A stretch of DNA of 64,000 nt from Desulfosporosinus lacus DSM 15449 (GCF_900129935.1 NZ_FQXJ01000016.1:62001-126000); one strand, 5' to 3'. Positions 24,626 through 33,444 are shown, counted from the first letter of the stretch. Made by a program: numbers and translations. The notes: generated from the sequence alone by a model not told the origin.

Positions 24626-25636
24626 TCACCCCTTAATCTGCGGATCTAGGATAGGATACAGCAGGTCAACTACCATATTAATTATGACGTAAATGGTAGC
24701 TACTAAAATTGTGAAACCCATAATAGCTGGAAAATCAAGAAAGGAAATAGAATCTACCACATATTTACCCATACCGGGCCAAGTAAAAATTGTTTCCGTT
24801 AAAATAGCTCCCCCCAAGAGCTCACCAAAGGTTAAACCGATCAAGGTCACCGTGGGTATTAAAGCATTTCGCAAAGCATGCCGATAAATAATTCGATAAC
24901 GAGGAATCCCATTGGCAAGTGCTGTCTTAATGTAGTCTTGCTCAAGCACCTCGATCATACTGGCCCTCACTAAGCGAGCAATTGTAGCCAGTTGAATATA
25001 ACCTAAACAAATGGTTGGTAAAACCAAATGCAAGATACTGCTTTTGAGGGCAACCCAGTCTCCCGTCAGGATACTGTCTAACACGTAAAGCCCGGTTATT
25101 TGGGTAGGCGGATTAATAAAAGAGTCCAGTCTGCCGGACCCGGGCAGCCAACCCAGATGCTTGTAAAATAACAGCAAGACCATCAAACCCAGCCAAAACA
25201 ACGGTGTCGAGACCCCTAAAATCGCCAGAACTCGGGTGCCATGATCAATGGGAGTATCTCGGTAGGCTGCAGATAGCAAGCCGAGTCCTACTCCACTAAT
25301 CACTGCAAATCCCATGGCAAAGAGTGTTAATTCAATGGTTGCGGGAAAATAGGTCAAAAGTTCGCTTAGAACAGGTCGTTGGCTACGGATAGAGATTCCT
25401 AAATCCCCTTGTAATAACCCTCCCAAATAGTCAAAGTATTGGAGCCAAACTGGTTTATCAAGCCCCATAACATGTCGCAGGTTTTCCAAGGTTTGGGCGT
25501 CTGCTCTTTGTCCAAGCAGCATGCGTGCCGGATCACCCGGCACGACATGCGAAACAAGAAAAGTTACAAGTGAAACCCCTAGAAGAACAATAAGGAGTTG
25601 GCTCATTCGTTTGACTGCTGATTTAAGGCCACTCAT
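24626..25636 (-). CDS. oppB: Oligopeptide ABC transporter permease OppB (system 2)
   Basis: A 336-residue permease. It has an N-terminal helix (QLLIVLLGVSLVTFLVSHVVPGDPAR), DLGISIRSQRPVL, the EAA loop YIKTALANGIPRYRIIYRHALRNALIPT, ETIFTWPGMGKYVV and the DPQIKG end. Six helices expected. It is seven bases upstream of oppC2, in the same transcript. Confidence 0.9.
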   Translation of the reverse strand: MSGLKSAVKRMSQLLIVLLGVSLVTFLVSHVVPGDPARMLLGQRADAQTLENLRHVMGLDKPVWLQYFDYLGGLLQGDLGISIRSQRPVLSELLTYFPATIELTLFAMGFAVISGVGLGLLSAAYRDTPIDHGTRVLAILGVSTPLFWLGLMVLLLFYKHLGWLPGSGRLDSFINPPTQITGLYVLDSILTGDWVALKSSILHLVLPTICLGYIQLATIARLVRASMIEVLEQDYIKTALANGIPRYRIIYRHALRNALIPTVTLIGLTFGELLGGAILTETIFTWPGMGKYVVDSISFLDFPAIMGFTILVATIYVIINMVVDLLYPILDPQIKG

Positions 25637-25649
25637 TTTATTACCCCAT

Positions 25650-27209
25650 TTACTTGTTCATCATTTCGAAATTATACATATCCTGAAGCATAGGATTGAA
25701 GACAAAACCTTGTACGGATTTTCGCATAGGTAATTGATAGTTTTTCTGAACTAAGAAAACATAAGGCGCATCCTGCACAATAAGCTCCTGAGCCTGTTTA
25801 TATAAGTCGGTTCTCTGCGCTTGATCATTGACACTGGCTGCTTTACGGACAAGTTGATCGACTTGGTCATTTTTGTAGAAGGCACGATTGCCAGCTAAGC
25901 CGAAATTGTCAGAGTCAAACCAATAATTCATAAACATATAAGGATCCGCATAATCAGGACTCCAGACACCCAGTGTCAGATCGAAATCCCCTGCATCAAT
26001 TTTTTCCCGTTGAGCAGCATAAGCGATTTTTTGCAAATTGACTTTAATCCCGATCTCAGAAAGATTATTTTGGATAATTTGGGCCTCTTGCTCCCACCAA
26101 GCTTTGTTATCGGAATACATAAAATTAAGTGTCAAGTCTTTAACACCGGCTTCCTGCAATAAAGACTTAGCCTTTTCAACGTTTTTGGTATATTGGAACA
26201 GGTCAAACTGATAACCCCACAGCCCCTGCGGAACAGGGCCACGCATTTGAGTGGCATTTCCCTGCCAAACACTTGAAATGATGCCTTGATAGTCTATAGC
26301 ATAAGAAATTGCTTGTCGGACTTTAGGGTTATTAAGGCCAGGTTTTTGCGTATTTAAGTACACATAATCAACCATCAGGCTCGGGGTATTAAAGACAACT
26401 AAATCTTGATTACTCTTTAACTCTTTAAGCTGATCCACTGGAATATTTTCTGCAATATCAACATCCCCTTTTTCCAAGGCCATGCGCTGGGAAGAGGGAT
26501 CTTTGATAATCTTTACATTAATTGTAGCCAAATTTGGTTTCTCCCCTGAGTAATTGGGATTGGCTGTTAGTTTAAGCGACTGTTCAGGAATCCACTCTGA
26601 CAAAACATAGGGGCCACTGCCAGCAGTGTGATTAGCTAACCAGCTTTGTCCCAAGTCACCGTCTTTCTCTTCCTTCATAACAGCAGGGTTTACTATGCCT
26701 CCACCATTTGTTGCCAAGGTCGAAAGAAAGGCTGGAAAGACTGTTTTCAGTTTAAATACAACAGTATGTGGATCAACCACTGTCACGCTTTCTAAACTGG
26801 GAAATGCGTCAGAGGGTCCTTTTTTTATTTTCATTAACCTATCAAAAGAATATTTGACGGCTGCAGCATCCAGAGAAGTACCATCTGCAAATTTATGATT
26901 TTCTTGTAAAATAAATGTCCAAGTTAACCCGTCCGGAGAAATACTCCAGGACTTCGCTAAACCAGGCTCGACCTCAGTACTGCTTCCTTTGAAGTTAACA
27001 AGGCGCTCGTAAGCCGGATAACTAATTTTCCAGGCTGAATTGTCCATAGCCACAGCCGGATCAATCGTTCCCAAATCGGCTGCAGTCGCTATCACCAAGC
27101 TTTTATCCTGGGTGGTTGAAGACTCTTGAGGTGCATTAGCTGACTTTGCACACCCTGCTAAACTAGTCAGGACTAGGATACTAATAATTAGAACCAATAC
27201 TCTTCTCAT
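25650..27209 (-). CDS. oppA: Oligopeptide ABC transporter substrate-binding lipoprotein OppA (system 2)
   Basis: A 519-residue SBP_bac_5 lipoprotein. The signal peptide RRVLVLIISILVLTSLAGC gives a lipobox LAGC with Cys at about residue 19. Blocks include ATAADLGTIDPAVAMDNSAWK, SWSISPDGLTWTFIL, HKFADGTSLDAAAVKYSFDR, GSGPYVLSEW and the late LGVWSPDYADPYMFMNYWFDS. The AGGAGGAGAG ribosome site is excellent. First gene of the opp2-M29-XRE run, supporting a role in importing peptides or peptide-like compounds that the downstream enzyme then processes. Confidence 0.9.
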   Translation of the reverse strand: MRRVLVLIISILVLTSLAGCAKSANAPQESSTTQDKSLVIATAADLGTIDPAVAMDNSAWKISYPAYERLVNFKGSSTEVEPGLAKSWSISPDGLTWTFILQENHKFADGTSLDAAAVKYSFDRLMKIKKGPSDAFPSLESVTVVDPHTVVFKLKTVFPAFLSTLATNGGGIVNPAVMKEEKDGDLGQSWLANHTAGSGPYVLSEWIPEQSLKLTANPNYSGEKPNLATINVKIIKDPSSQRMALEKGDVDIAENIPVDQLKELKSNQDLVVFNTPSLMVDYVYLNTQKPGLNNPKVRQAISYAIDYQGIISSVWQGNATQMRGPVPQGLWGYQFDLFQYTKNVEKAKSLLQEAGVKDLTLNFMYSDNKAWWEQEAQIIQNNLSEIGIKVNLQKIAYAAQREKIDAGDFDLTLGVWSPDYADPYMFMNYWFDSDNFGLAGNRAFYKNDQVDQLVRKAASVNDQAQRTDLYKQAQELIVQDAPYVFLVQKNYQLPMRKSVQGFVFNPMLQDMYNFEMMNK

Positions 27210-27399
27210 TTTTCTCTCCTCCTTCTAAATATTAATCAAATATGTTCCCTAAGTTGATATAAAGATAAAGCTGCTCACCCCCTCTATAAAACTACCTAAT
27301 TAAAACCTCATCAAGATTAAATACCGTTAAATTTTTTTTAATGAGAGTGAAGAAAATTCTCATACTTATACCTTTAGGAGTTTCTCAAAGTTAATTTCT

Positions 27400-27456
27400 T
27401 TATTAAAAAACGAGGCCCAAGAAAAAAACTGTAAAGTTTAAGTCTTGAGCCCCGTT
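27400..27456 (-). terminator. Intrinsic terminator of the cupin gene
   Basis: Minus strand AACGGGGCTCAAG pairs over 13 bp (two G-U) with CTTGGGCCTCGTT and is followed by TTTTTTAAT. It is placed 130 bases after the cupin stop codon and upstream of opp2. The remaining 27.2-27.6 kb gap shows no gene. Confidence 0.75.
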
Positions 27457-27589
27457 GCTCTTCAAAGCTGTAATTTTTACTCAATTGTATTCGCGGCTTG
27501 TACAAGTGTCAATAGATTACTCAGATGTATACAAAATATCTTTCAATGCTTCTCAAACGCCCCAATCATGTATAACCCACGAAGATTGT

Positions 27590-27943
27590 TCAGTCGAATA
27601 GGATTAAGGCCATAACCTCTAAATCAACTGTCCCTGTATTTTCAAGCGAATGGCTTTCTCCATTTTTAGTAATGATTACATCTCCGGGTTTAACCGGTTT
27701 TTGATCTCCGTTATCATTGATTAGGCCTTCTCCACTTAGAATGACATAGGTTTCAGTATCTCCTACATGTTCATGATAACCAATGGAGGTCCCAGGTTTT
27801 AAGACATTTTTAGCAAATAACCGACCTTTAGCATTAAATTCATTCTTTTCTGTTTCAAGAAAGTGTGTCATTTGAATTTCACCTTTCCCTCCACGGAAGT
27901 TAGAGACTCTATCTGTCCTTAAATCCTTTGAATGTTTTATCAT
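27590..27943 (-). CDS. Single-domain cupin protein
   Basis: A 117-residue cupin_2 protein. The first motif is G(x)5HxH(x)n: PGTSIGYHEHVGDTETYVILSGEG; the second is PGDVIITKNGESHSL. Two His and one Glu of motif 1 plus the His of motif 2 make a typical metal site. The start has AAAGGAG. Such proteins act as small isomerases, dioxygenases or sugar/auxin-binding proteins; nothing here selects among them. Single-gene unit, divergent from the M29 aminopeptidase gene. Confidence 0.8.
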   Translation of the reverse strand: MIKHSKDLRTDRVSNFRGGKGEIQMTHFLETEKNEFNAKGRLFAKNVLKPGTSIGYHEHVGDTETYVILSGEGLINDNGDQKPVKPGDVIITKNGESHSLENTGTVDLEVMALILFD

Positions 27944-28111
27944 ATTCTTGCTCCTTTATAATAAATTTAGAGAAATTATATCATAATCAGCGGTTAATAT
28001 CTTCGTTCTCACGAAATCACTGCAGTAATGACTGTTTGTATTTACCTGAAACTTTATGATATAATTTTTTCCAAATTTAGGTTTCAATTAAAGCTAATTA
28101 AAGGAGTCTAT

Positions 28112-29338
28112 ATGAATAACAATTTACTGGAAAAATATGCCCATCTCATTGTAAAAACAGGTATAAACCTCCAAGACAATCAAACGCTTGTTATTTCTGC
28201 TCCTATCGAATGCGCATCATTTACGCGCTTGGTCGCTCAAAAAGCTTATCAAGAAGGCGCAAGGGATGTTGTGATTCAGTGGAGGGATGAATTATTCTCA
28301 AAGATCCGCTATCTCCATGCTCCAGAAGAGATTTTTGAAGAATTTCCAGAGTGGCAAAAGGAATTTTACCTTTCCTACGTACATCAAGGAGCTGCTTTCT
28401 TAAGCATAGCTGCTTCAGACCCTGAGCTAATGAAAGATGTCAGTCCGGAAAGAATCACCAAGTCCCAAAAAGCAAGCAATACCGCCCTCAAAGATTATCG
28501 GGATCGGCTCATGAGCAACAAAAATACCTGGTGTGTTGTCTCGATACCGACAGCATCTTGGTCCAAGAAAGTCTTTCCACACCTTTCTGAGGAAGAGTCA
28601 ATTGAAAAGCTCTGGGATGTCATCCTAAAAACGGTACGTGCCGACACCGAGAATCCTATCGATTCTTGGGAAAAACATAAAGCTAATCTTAAAACAAGAA
28701 TGGATTTTTTGAATTCGCTTGCCTTAACGTCTCTTCATTACAAAAATTCCTTAGGAACTGATTTAATAATTGAGCTTCCTGAAAATCACATCTGGCTGGG
28801 CGGTTCAGAATTTACTCCTGATGGTATTGAGTTTATTGCTAACATGCCTACAGAAGAGGTATTTACGTTACCTAAGAAAACAGGCGTGAATGGCAAAGTC
28901 GTCAGTTCGTTGCCTCTAAACTACAATGGAAACCTTATTGAGAATTTTTCTATGACATTTAAAGACGGTAAGATTGTCGATTTTAGTGCAGAAAAAGGGT
29001 GTGAGACGCTAAAGACAATTATTGAGACCGATGAAGGCTCCCATTTTCTCGGTGAGGTCGCTTTGGTACCCTATGATTCTCCCATCTCAAATTCCAATAT
29101 CTTGTTTTTCAATACTCTCTTCGATGAAAATGCCTCCTGCCATTTAGCATTAGGAAAGGCCTATCCCGTATGTATGAAAAATAGCGCGGATTTAACCCCA
29201 GAAGACTTTCCGAAACTGGGAATCAACGAATCTCTGGTGCATGTAGACTTTATGATCGGAACAAGCGATCTGGAAATCTCAGGGATGACTTCAGACGGCA
29301 ACTCAATTCCCATCTTTAGAAACGGCAACTTTGCTTAG
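28112..29338 (+). CDS. M29-family aminopeptidase (AmpS/PepS type)
   Basis: A 408-residue thermophilic-type metallo-aminopeptidase. Family features run in order: LLEKYAHLIVKTGINLQDNQTL at the N-terminus, WRDELFSKIRY, then the metal-site blocks NMPTEEVFTLPKKTGVNGKV, GEVALVPYDSPISNSNILF, NTLFDENASCHLALGKAYP and VHVDFMIG. All expected Glu, His and Asp ligands are present. It releases N-terminal residues from peptides in the cytoplasm using a two-metal centre. The frame is open from 28028, but AAAGGAG precedes the ATG at 28112. It complements the peptide importers in this window. Confidence 0.9.
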   Translation: MNNNLLEKYAHLIVKTGINLQDNQTLVISAPIECASFTRLVAQKAYQEGARDVVIQWRDELFSKIRYLHAPEEIFEEFPEWQKEFYLSYVHQGAAFLSIAASDPELMKDVSPERITKSQKASNTALKDYRDRLMSNKNTWCVVSIPTASWSKKVFPHLSEEESIEKLWDVILKTVRADTENPIDSWEKHKANLKTRMDFLNSLALTSLHYKNSLGTDLIIELPENHIWLGGSEFTPDGIEFIANMPTEEVFTLPKKTGVNGKVVSSLPLNYNGNLIENFSMTFKDGKIVDFSAEKGCETLKTIIETDEGSHFLGEVALVPYDSPISNSNILFFNTLFDENASCHLALGKAYPVCMKNSADLTPEDFPKLGINESLVHVDFMIGTSDLEISGMTSDGNSIPIFRNGNFA

Positions 29339-29404
29339 TCACTTTCTCATCGCCTTTTAAAAGAAATTGAACCATGGTATAATTTTACAAAGGAAGTGTT
29401 TTAT

Positions 29405-29923
29405 TTGGAAGAAATACCATTGGAATTCGAGTTCAAACGATGGGAACGTATTGATAGTGTAATTTACGATATGACACCACCTCCCTCATCCCAACACCAA
29501 GCTATTGTAGGGAATTTATATGGTGAATTTTATACATATCTAAAAGGTAAACAGTGCAAGGCCTTTCCTGCCCCTTTTGGGGTATGGTTGGATGATGAAA
29601 ATGACAACTACGTTGAACCTGATATAACTATGGTATGTGATCAATCAAAGATACATCAAAAAGGCTGTGTCGGGGTTCCAGACCTTGTGGTTGAGGTATT
29701 GAGTCCGTCAACAGCGTTAAAAGACAAGCGAGTCAAATTAAGACGCTATCGATTGTCAGGAGTACGCGAATACTGGATAGTCGATCCATTTAATAAGATC
29801 GTGGAAGTTTATAAATTTTCTAAGAATGTATTTACTGAACCAGAAGTGTACGGGAAAGACGAAACAATAATAGCTGGGATATTTGATGACTTAGCAATTG
29901 ACTTACGCAATATATTTGACTAA
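29405..29923 (+). CDS. Uma2-family (DUF820) protein, copy 2
   Basis: About 172 residues from the TTG at 29405 with an AAAGGAAG site; a GTG at 29396 is too close to that site. It lacks the YxDYLTWPE N-terminal block of the other two copies but keeps DMTPPPSSQHQ, EPDITMVCDQ, GVPDLVVEVLSPST..KDKRVKLRRY and VREYWIVDP. The nuclease-like core is therefore complete. The divergence from copies 1 and 3 indicates separate origins and not local duplication. An IS605-like end follows directly after the stop. Confidence 0.75.
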   Translation: MEEIPLEFEFKRWERIDSVIYDMTPPPSSQHQAIVGNLYGEFYTYLKGKQCKAFPAPFGVWLDDENDNYVEPDITMVCDQSKIHQKGCVGVPDLVVEVLSPSTALKDKRVKLRRYRLSGVREYWIVDPFNKIVEVYKFSKNVFTEPEVYGKDETIIAGIFDDLAIDLRNIFD

Positions 29924-30050
29924 GGTTCTTTGAGCAAGCAAGTGAACTCGTTCAGCTAAAGCTGAACATCGGGACTTCGGTAGGGGATTCTACCCCCACC
30001 GAAGTAGAAATCGGAACACCCACTTAAAGAAGTGGGAGTCTCGGAATTGA
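29924..30050 (+). mobile_element. IS605/TnpB-type right end (omega-RNA-like), no transposase
   Basis: The sequence contains GTGAACTCGTTCAGC, two nested hairpins (ACTTCGGTAGG..CCACCGAAGT around a smaller GGGG/CCCC stem) and the terminal hairpin CACCCACTT-AAAG-AAGTGGGAG followed by TCTCGGAATTGAT. This layout is typical of right ends of IS200/IS605-family elements that encode TnpB guide RNA. A homologous end lies inverted at 31320-31468. No tnpA or tnpB is present. Confidence 0.55.
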
Positions 30051-30089
30051 TTAAGGGGTCTGTTCATTTCGTATGAACAGACCCCTTAA
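30051..30089. terminator. Long palindromic terminator
   Basis: Perfect 17-bp stem TTAAGGGGTCTGTTCAT/ATGAACAGACCCCTTAA with loop TTCGT and flanking T-rich sequence. It is directly attached to the IS605-like end and separates it from the minus-strand remnant. Confidence 0.8.
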
Positions 30090-30114
30090 TTTATTTTTTA
30101 TATTTATTCATTTA

Positions 30115-30423
30115 TCAAAGTTCCATGGCCCTCTTAGCCCAAAGTGAATCGGCTAATATGGCACTTCCTACCCCGATTAAATCTGCCTTTTTCTCAGCTA
30201 AAAGCCGTTCGGCCGCCTCTGGTTCTGTTATACCGCCAGTTAAAATAACCGGGATGGACACAACTTCTTTAATAGCCTGACTAATTGGAGCAAAATATCC
30301 TTGCTCGGTTAATCCCGGTACTATAAATCCTGAAAAGCCCCCAGAAATATAGGGTGCACCCCCATAAAATTCTAACAGTTTCCGTATTCTTAAGTGAAAG
30401 GAAACGTCATTATTCGTCATCAT
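30115..30423 (-). pseudogene. C-terminal fragment of an Old Yellow Enzyme-type NADH:flavin oxidoreductase
   Basis: A frame of 102 residues. The C-terminal 60 (PVILTGGITEPEAAERLLAEKKADLIGVGSAILAD in pieces) are the phosphate-binding last two strands of an OYE-family TIM barrel, where GGI..P..AE and VG...LADP are usual. Intact enzymes have 340 residues or more; the FMN-binding and catalytic N-terminal parts are missing and no ribosome site precedes the frame. It lies between the two IS605-like ends, so the truncation may date from element insertion or deletion. Confidence 0.65.
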
Positions 30424-30482
30424 CTAGCATATATCTGCGATAAAGGCAAAATAGCCCATTTAAAGGAAGGTGCATTCTTGCG

Positions 30483-31211
30483 ATGGCTAAAACTATAAAT
30501 GTTTTACAAAATTCCCCGCATACAATTTTGGCTGTACTTGGCGGTTGTATAGGAGTTTTGATATGTTTGATATATACATTTCTTCCAACAGCATTACACT
30601 TAAATTTATTTGTTATGATCACTGTCATCCTTGTTGTCAACGGATGGCTTTTGGGGTTAATAATTCGCAGATTATTCATCAACGGATACAGGGATACTCT
30701 CACCGGATTAGGAAATAAAAATATGTTTTATAACACCCTCAAAAATGAAATGACCCGTACACGAAGCAAAGACTTATGTCTAGCGATGCTGGACCTAGAC
30801 AACTTCAAGCAAATAAATGATACCTTTGGTCACATTGCTGGAGATACTGTTTTAAAGAAACTGGCTGAAATATTAAAACAAAATACTCGAGGAACAGATT
30901 CTGTAGTCAGGTGGGGCGGTGAGGAGTTTGCTATCGTAATGCCGCACACTAGTATGCAAGGGGCATATGCACTACTGGAAAGAATCAGAACCATTATTGA
31001 ATCCTATGATTTCGGTCCACAAATTAACTCAAGGCAGATAACTTTCAGTTCTGGTGTGGTGTCCTACATAAATTTGTCCAAAGTTATGCAAACGAAAACC
31101 AATGAGTTAAATCCGTTAGACCTCTTCGTTAACCTAGCCGACAAAGCAATGTATCGAGCTAAAGCATCGAAAAATACTGTTGTCAGATGGAATGAAGAGT
31201 ATTGTGCCTAG
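30483..31211 (+). CDS. Membrane-anchored diguanylate cyclase (GGDEF)
   Basis: A 242-residue protein. Two hydrophobic helices (about 14-32 and 37-58) anchor it with almost no sensory loop; residues ~72-235 form a GGDEF domain. The signature RWGGEEFAIVMP is an active GGEEF variant. RGTD lies five residues before it, the RxxD inhibitory site for c-di-GMP. It makes c-di-GMP from two GTP. The ATG at 30483 is 12 bases from AAGGAAGG, so an ATT at 30474 could also be used. Flanked by IS605-like ends and closed by a strong terminator. Confidence 0.88.
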   Translation: MAKTINVLQNSPHTILAVLGGCIGVLICLIYTFLPTALHLNLFVMITVILVVNGWLLGLIIRRLFINGYRDTLTGLGNKNMFYNTLKNEMTRTRSKDLCLAMLDLDNFKQINDTFGHIAGDTVLKKLAEILKQNTRGTDSVVRWGGEEFAIVMPHTSMQGAYALLERIRTIIESYDFGPQINSRQITFSSGVVSYINLSKVMQTKTNELNPLDLFVNLADKAMYRAKASKNTVVRWNEEYCA

Positions 31212-31245
31212 GAGTTGACCGTGCTAGGTGAATCCGTATAAAAAA

Positions 31246-31300
31246 CAAAGGCTGTTGCTTAGATCCTGCAATCGATCAGGACCCCAAGCAACAGCCTTTG
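31246..31300 (+). terminator. Terminator of the diguanylate cyclase gene
   Basis: Perfect 15-bp stem CAAAGGCTGTTGCTT/AAGCAACAGCCTTTG enclosing an inner CCTG-CAATCGAT-CAGG hairpin. It starts 35 bases after the stop codon. Only a short T-run follows. Confidence 0.65.
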
Positions 31301-31319
31301 CTGGTTTAATTATTTCTTT

Positions 31320-31468
31320 ATCAATTCCGAGACACCCACTTCTTCAAGTGGGTGTTCCTTATTCTACTTCGGTGACGATAATCTCCAGTGGGGATCATCG
31401 TACTGGAGACTTACGTCACTGAAGTCTCGATCTGCAGTTTTACTGAACGAGTTCACTGCTTAGAGAAC
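31320..31468 (-). mobile_element. IS605/TnpB-type right end, second copy, inverted
   Basis: Minus strand: GTGAACTCGTTCAGT, then ACTTCAGTGACG..CGTCACCGAAGT with an inner CTCCAGT/ACTGGAG hairpin, then CACCCACTT-GAAG-AAGTGGGTG and TCTCGGAATTGAT. Conserved with the end at 29924-30050 in the terminal 50 bases and the TGAACTCGTTCAG block, but the central hairpin differs. No transposase gene accompanies it. Confidence 0.55.
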
Positions 31469-31494
31469 TTTCTAAGCTGAGAACTAAAGTACTT

Positions 31495-32670
31495 CTATTT
31501 GTCCAGATAGTCTTTCGTTTCCACCGGTAGTCCCTTGGCTTTCAAGCGCGCTTCCACAATCTCTTTGATGATGGAATAGATAAGCACAAAGAGCGGCACA
31601 CCGATAATCAGTCCGATGAATCCGAAGAATTTACCCCCTATTAGGATTGCAAAGAGAATCCAAAAAGAAGAGATGCCCAAGGAGTCTCCAAGGATTTTCG
31701 GTCCGATGACATTCCCGTCCAGTTGCTGCAAGATAAAGATGATGATAAGGAACCAAAAGGCCATGATCGGCGATTCAAAGAAGATGATGATCACTGAAGG
31801 AACAGCTCCGATGAAGGGACCGAAGAAAGGGATGATGTTAGTAACCGTAATGATGAAAGTAACCAGCAAGGTGTAAGGCATATCCACGATGGTGAGGATG
31901 ATAAAGGCTAATAATCCGATAATCAAGGAGTCGAGGATTTTGCCGCCAAGAAATCTGCTGAAGATTATTTGGGTGCGTCTCAAAATCTCAAGGACTTTAT
32001 CTGCATTCTTCACGTTGAAAACACTATAGTTGAGTTTCTTCGCCAAACTGATGAACTGCTCTTTTTCTGCCAACATGTAGATAGAGATGATGATACCGAG
32101 AAATACGTTCCAAAGGGAGAGGGCAGTGTTTCGAAGGAAGGAAAGCGCTATGGGAACCAGGTCCTCTGCAACGTTACTAATGAAGATCGCCAGCTCGTCC
32201 AAGCGTTTATTGATGAAATCGACAACCTCCGATGGAAGCAGAATATCGTCAGACAGATACTTGATGTATTCCGTCGTGGAGCGCACATATTCCGGGATGT
32301 TCCGGACAAGCCCGGTGATGCTCGCGACGAGCTGGGGGAAAATAAAGGCCAGGAAAAGATACACAAAAAAACTCGAAACCAGATACGCTAGGAAAAGGGA
32401 CAAAATATGGAACCACGATTCCTTAATTTTTTTCAGAGATGGAATCTTTCCTAGCTGCTTTTTAAAGAAGTTTAAAAGGAAGTTCACGAGATAGGCGATA
32501 ACGAACCCGTAGATAAATGGGTAGAGAGCGGAAAAATAACCCGCCAATACTCGGGTGAAATTGTCCAGTCCCGACATGACAAGAAAGAACAGGATACTGG
32601 AAGCAATGACAATGAAGCTGTACATCGCGATGGTAGTGTATTTCCTATTCCAATTACAATTTAAATCCAC
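31495..32670 (-). CDS. AI-2E family transporter (PerM/YtvI type)
   Basis: A 391-residue polytopic membrane protein of the AI-2E transporter family (UPF0118). About eight helices: two near the N-terminus, a pair after an amphipathic stretch, a long cytoplasmic region (~150-210), and a C-terminal cluster with NIIPFFGPFIGAVPS and QQLDGNVIGPKILGDSLGIS, the family signatures. Members export autoinducer-2 or act as Na+/H+ antiporters; YtvI-like ones are sporulation-linked. The frame opens at TTG 32682, but the GTG at 32670 has TTGGAGG at good spacing. Monocistronic. Confidence 0.88.
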   Translation of the reverse strand: MDLNCNWNRKYTTIAMYSFIVIASSILFFLVMSGLDNFTRVLAGYFSALYPFIYGFVIAYLVNFLLNFFKKQLGKIPSLKKIKESWFHILSLFLAYLVSSFFVYLFLAFIFPQLVASITGLVRNIPEYVRSTTEYIKYLSDDILLPSEVVDFINKRLDELAIFISNVAEDLVPIALSFLRNTALSLWNVFLGIIISIYMLAEKEQFISLAKKLNYSVFNVKNADKVLEILRRTQIIFSRFLGGKILDSLIIGLLAFIILTIVDMPYTLLVTFIITVTNIIPFFGPFIGAVPSVIIIFFESPIMAFWFLIIIFILQQLDGNVIGPKILGDSLGISSFWILFAILIGGKFFGFIGLIIGVPLFVLIYSIIKEIVEARLKAKGLPVETKDYLDK

Positions 32671-33072
32671 ATTAACCTCCAATAATTTCGCAATCGATGA
32701 TGTGATGCAATACCTAGAATATTAAAAACTCAGCGTTTGGAAGTGTCCATTCTTCATTGAAGACTTGACTATTATTAAGCTTATCTAAATATACCTTTTT
32801 TTATATATCATTGACAATAACTAAGCTGGTAAAACAGCATAAGAAAACCTATCGAAGGTCTTTGGTCAATAGATTTTTTCTTGTATTCAGCTTTTGCAAT
32901 CCTTGTGAAGCGGAATTTTTGGACGATGTTCAAATTAGTGAACCAATCTTCTCAAGCAAAAGCAGTCGGGTCATGCCGACTGCTTTTATAATTGCTAATG
33001 CTCTTGACAATATCTTCAAAGGGTGTATTATTGTATTAAGTTATTAATACAATAATACAAGGGGTGATACAA
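32671..33072. other. Intergenic region between the AI-2E gene and the GntR operon
   Basis: No gene supported; the frame at 32811 has no ribosome site. It contains a terminator-like hairpin AAAAGCAGTCGG/CCGACTGCTTTT (32958-32987), active in either direction, and the promoter and operator of the GntR operon at its right end. Confidence 0.6.
33004..33057 (+). promoter_or_regulatory. Promoter and palindromic operator of the GntR-ABC operon
   Basis: TTGACA (33004-33009), 16-bp spacer, TATTAT (33026-33031). The -10 is the first half of a perfect inverted repeat TATTATTGTATTA (33026-33038), six bases, TAATACAATAATA (33045-33057). A repressor bound here would block polymerase. The next gene encodes a YtrA-type GntR protein, so autoregulation is the simple reading. 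Confidence 0.85.
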
Positions 33073-33444
33073 ATGCCATGGGAATTAAAATCTGACAGAC
33101 CTATTTACACCCAGCTAATTGAACAAATTGAGCTGATGATATTTTCCGGTGTTTATCCCTTGGGGTCAAAACTCCCTTCGGTACGGGATATGGCCCAAGA
33201 GGCCGCGGTAAATCCCAATACCATGCAGAAGGCTCTGGTGAAGTTGGAGGAAGATGGCCTGATAATTACGCACCGCACAAGCGGTCGGTCGATTACGGAG
33301 GATGCACGAATGGTTGAAATGGCAAAAACTAAGTTGGCTCAGGAGCAAATCTCAGAATTCCTTGAAAAAATGCAGTTGATGGGCTTTGAGCAAAAGGAGA
33401 TCTTAACCATTATTGATAACATGGTAAAGGGGATGAAAAAATGA
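33073..33444 (+). CDS. YtrA-subfamily GntR repressor
   Basis: A 123-residue GntR protein. The winged helix is IYTQLIEQIELMIFSGVYPLGSKLPSVRDMAQEAAVNPNTMQKALVKLEEDGLI (seen in overlapping pieces), with a ~45-residue helical tail for dimerisation, the YtrA type. A GTG at 33064 is in frame, but the ATG at 33073 sits six bases after GGGGTG. Its gene overlaps the ABC ATPase gene by four bases. YtrA regulators usually respond to cell-envelope antibiotics and control the ABC transporter they sit with; the palindrome over the -10 is the likely site. Confidence 0.9.
   Translation: MPWELKSDRPIYTQLIEQIELMIFSGVYPLGSKLPSVRDMAQEAAVNPNTMQKALVKLEEDGLIITHRTSGRSITEDARMVEMAKTKLAQEQISEFLEKMQLMGFEQKEILTIIDNMVKGMKK

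Noticed and set aside
31969-32391. Long plus-strand frames opposite the AI-2E transporter gene
   Set aside because: Composition mirrors the antisense of transmembrane codons; no start signals, and the opposite frame has full family motifs.
32811-33047. A 78-codon frame before the GntR gene
   Set aside because: It runs through a terminator hairpin, the -35 and -10 boxes and the operator of the next operon, and lacks a ribosome site.
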